From positions 1-6,611 of the forward strand of contig JAHRXB010000081.1 in assembly GCA_019104905.1 (NCBI GenBank): a DNA stretch of 6,611 nucleotides, given 5' to 3'. Made by a program: the position numbers and the translations under genes. Every line of letters begins with the position of its first letter. Position 1 is the stretch's first letter. The stretch comes from Bdellovibrio sp. (lineage in GTDB: Bacteria; Bdellovibrionota; Bdellovibrionia; Bdellovibrionales; Bdellovibrionaceae). The notes under the pieces are model-generated. The model saw only the letters and a program-made list of their open reading frames with translations, had not been told where the DNA came from and made no database searches. Shown here one piece after another: positions 5,806 through 6,611 of this stretch.

Positions 5806-6611
5806 ATGAAACTAAATTATTTCTTTGGGTTGATTCGAAGGAAATTGTATTTTTTGATTTTCTCACTGTTTTTTCTCCTGCTTTCGGGTTGTGGGAATAT
5901 GACAGCGAATTTAAACAGTATTTTTAAAGGCCCAGTCATTCAATTTCCCGAGGCAAACAATCCTCCCCATATCGTTGTGGGTGAATCTCATCCTTTGAAT
6001 CCAATTGGTGGGGTTGAGCCTTATGCCTATACAATTGTTTCAGGTGGTGGAGGATTCTCTGGCTCCTCCACTTTTACGGCCCCCTCGTCGCCGGGAGTTG
6101 TTGTCATTAACGTGACCGATTCTGCTGGAAATTCTTCTCTTTTGACTATTCAAGTAGTTCCTACATTAGTGGCCACAGCTTCACCTTCTGTGATTGCATT
6201 AAATAATACGTCTACGGTAGTTCCTCAAGGGGGCGTTGCTGGCTATTCGTTTTCAGTGTTAAGTGGGGGTGGGGTTGTCAGTTCTTCGGGAGTCTATGAG
6301 CCACAAGGATTTGTTGGCGTTGCAACAATTCGGGTTCAAGATTCTGCAGGTCATATTACAACAACAAGTGTTACAGCCAATTCCACTTTGCAAATTTCTC
6401 CGATGAGCCCCGCAATTTATACGATGACGACGCTACCCTTTTCGGCCACGGGGGGAGTTGCTCCATTAAGTTATTCTATACTTTTAGGAGCAGGTTCAAT
6501 TGGCGTCAGTGATGGTCTCTATCAGGCAAGTTCATCGGCGGGAACTGCGACCGTGGTTGTCAGTGATGCTCTGGGAAATTCCTCTTGGACCCAAGTGACG
6601 ATTCAGCAGGG
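5806..6611 (+). CDS. Lipoprotein with tandem Ig-like repeats, 3' end outside window
   Basis: The frame is open from ATG 5806 to the window end, giving 268 residues without a stop. The N-terminus is a lipoprotein signal: Arg11-Arg12-Lys13, a Phe/Leu-rich membrane stretch (14-26), then lipobox Leu26-Ser-Gly-Cys29, with Gly at +2 suggesting outer-membrane sorting. Three repeats follow, about 46-119, 120-193 and 194-267. Each has GGV (68, 142 and 216, exactly 74 residues apart), a Y/F-x-(Y/F/S) strand with S-I/V-L/V, a Gly-rich turn, and a closing strand with DSAGNSS, DSAGHIT or DALGNSS. This looks like a beta-sandwich (Ig/cadherin-like) surface repeat; the protein is probably much longer. Upstream, the frame meets a TAA at 5785-5787 with no other start, and GGGAG (5789-5793) sits 12 nt before the ATG, a rather long spacing. 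Role unknown; adhesion or surface display is inference. Confidence 0.85.
   Translation, partial: MKLNYFFGLIRRKLYFLIFSLFFLLLSGCGNMTANLNSIFKGPVIQFPEANNPPHIVVGESHPLNPIGGVEPYAYTIVSGGGGFSGSSTFTAPSSPGVVVINVTDSAGNSSLLTIQVVPTLVATASPSVIALNNTSTVVPQGGVAGYSFSVLSGGGVVSSSGVYEPQGFVGVATIRVQDSAGHITTTSVTANSTLQISPMSPAIYTMTTLPFSATGGVAPLSYSILLGAGSIGVSDGLYQASSSAGTATVVVSDALGNSSWTQVTIQQ

Noticed and set aside
5724..5927. 67-codon plus-strand frame overlapping the start of the repeat lipoprotein
   Set aside because: It overlaps in another frame the lipoprotein signal and lipobox starting at 5806, which are far better supported, and it stops at 5927 while the other frame stays open.

Overview
The window looks like a chromosomal segment from a Gram-negative, mid-GC bacterium. 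It holds two lipoprotein genes, an E. coli FbaB-like class I aldolase, a standard bacterial class II lysyl-tRNA synthetase and a Nfu-type iron-sulfur scaffold. The mix of compact housekeeping genes with Gly/Ser-rich repeat lipoproteins recalls Bdellovibrionota (Bdellovibrio relatives). That placement is inference from gene style and protein similarity as remembered, not from any search.

Layout: positions 1-1316 carry two genes on the minus strand, an Nfu-like Fe-S scaffold gene (1316-756) followed by a MATE/NorM-type efflux transporter (769 to beyond position 1). The transporter appears to start at a TTG inside the last codons of nfu, so the two are probably translated in tandem. A divergent region (1317-1510) separates them from the plus-strand pair fbaB-lysS (1511-3921), which is separated by only 8 nt. 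That pair ends at a strong intrinsic terminator (3930-3955).

The non-coding stretch 3922-4260 is unusually structured. It holds the terminator, a 143-bp inverted repeat with perfect 35-bp arms, and a set of mutually exclusive GC-rich hairpins in front of the next gene. Then come two overlapping plus-strand genes (4261-5543): a lipoprotein with two rhodanese-like domains that both lack the catalytic cysteine, and a YiiD-type hotdog thioesterase-like protein.

After a second palindrome-containing gap (5544-5805), a lipoprotein begins at 5806 and runs off the window end. It contains three Ig-like repeats with a 74-residue period. It is absent from a simple complete-ORF view because it has no stop inside the window.

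Functionally, fbaB-lysS is central metabolism and translation, and nfu-MATE is cluster assembly plus export. The two lipoproteins and the hotdog protein belong to the cell envelope or are of unknown role. No tRNA, rRNA, CRISPR array, transposase or phage gene was seen. The most unusual items are the long inverted repeat, the cysteine-free tandem rhodanese lipoprotein coupled to a thioesterase-like gene, the alternative hairpins in its leader, and the near-perfect palindrome at 5600-5619.
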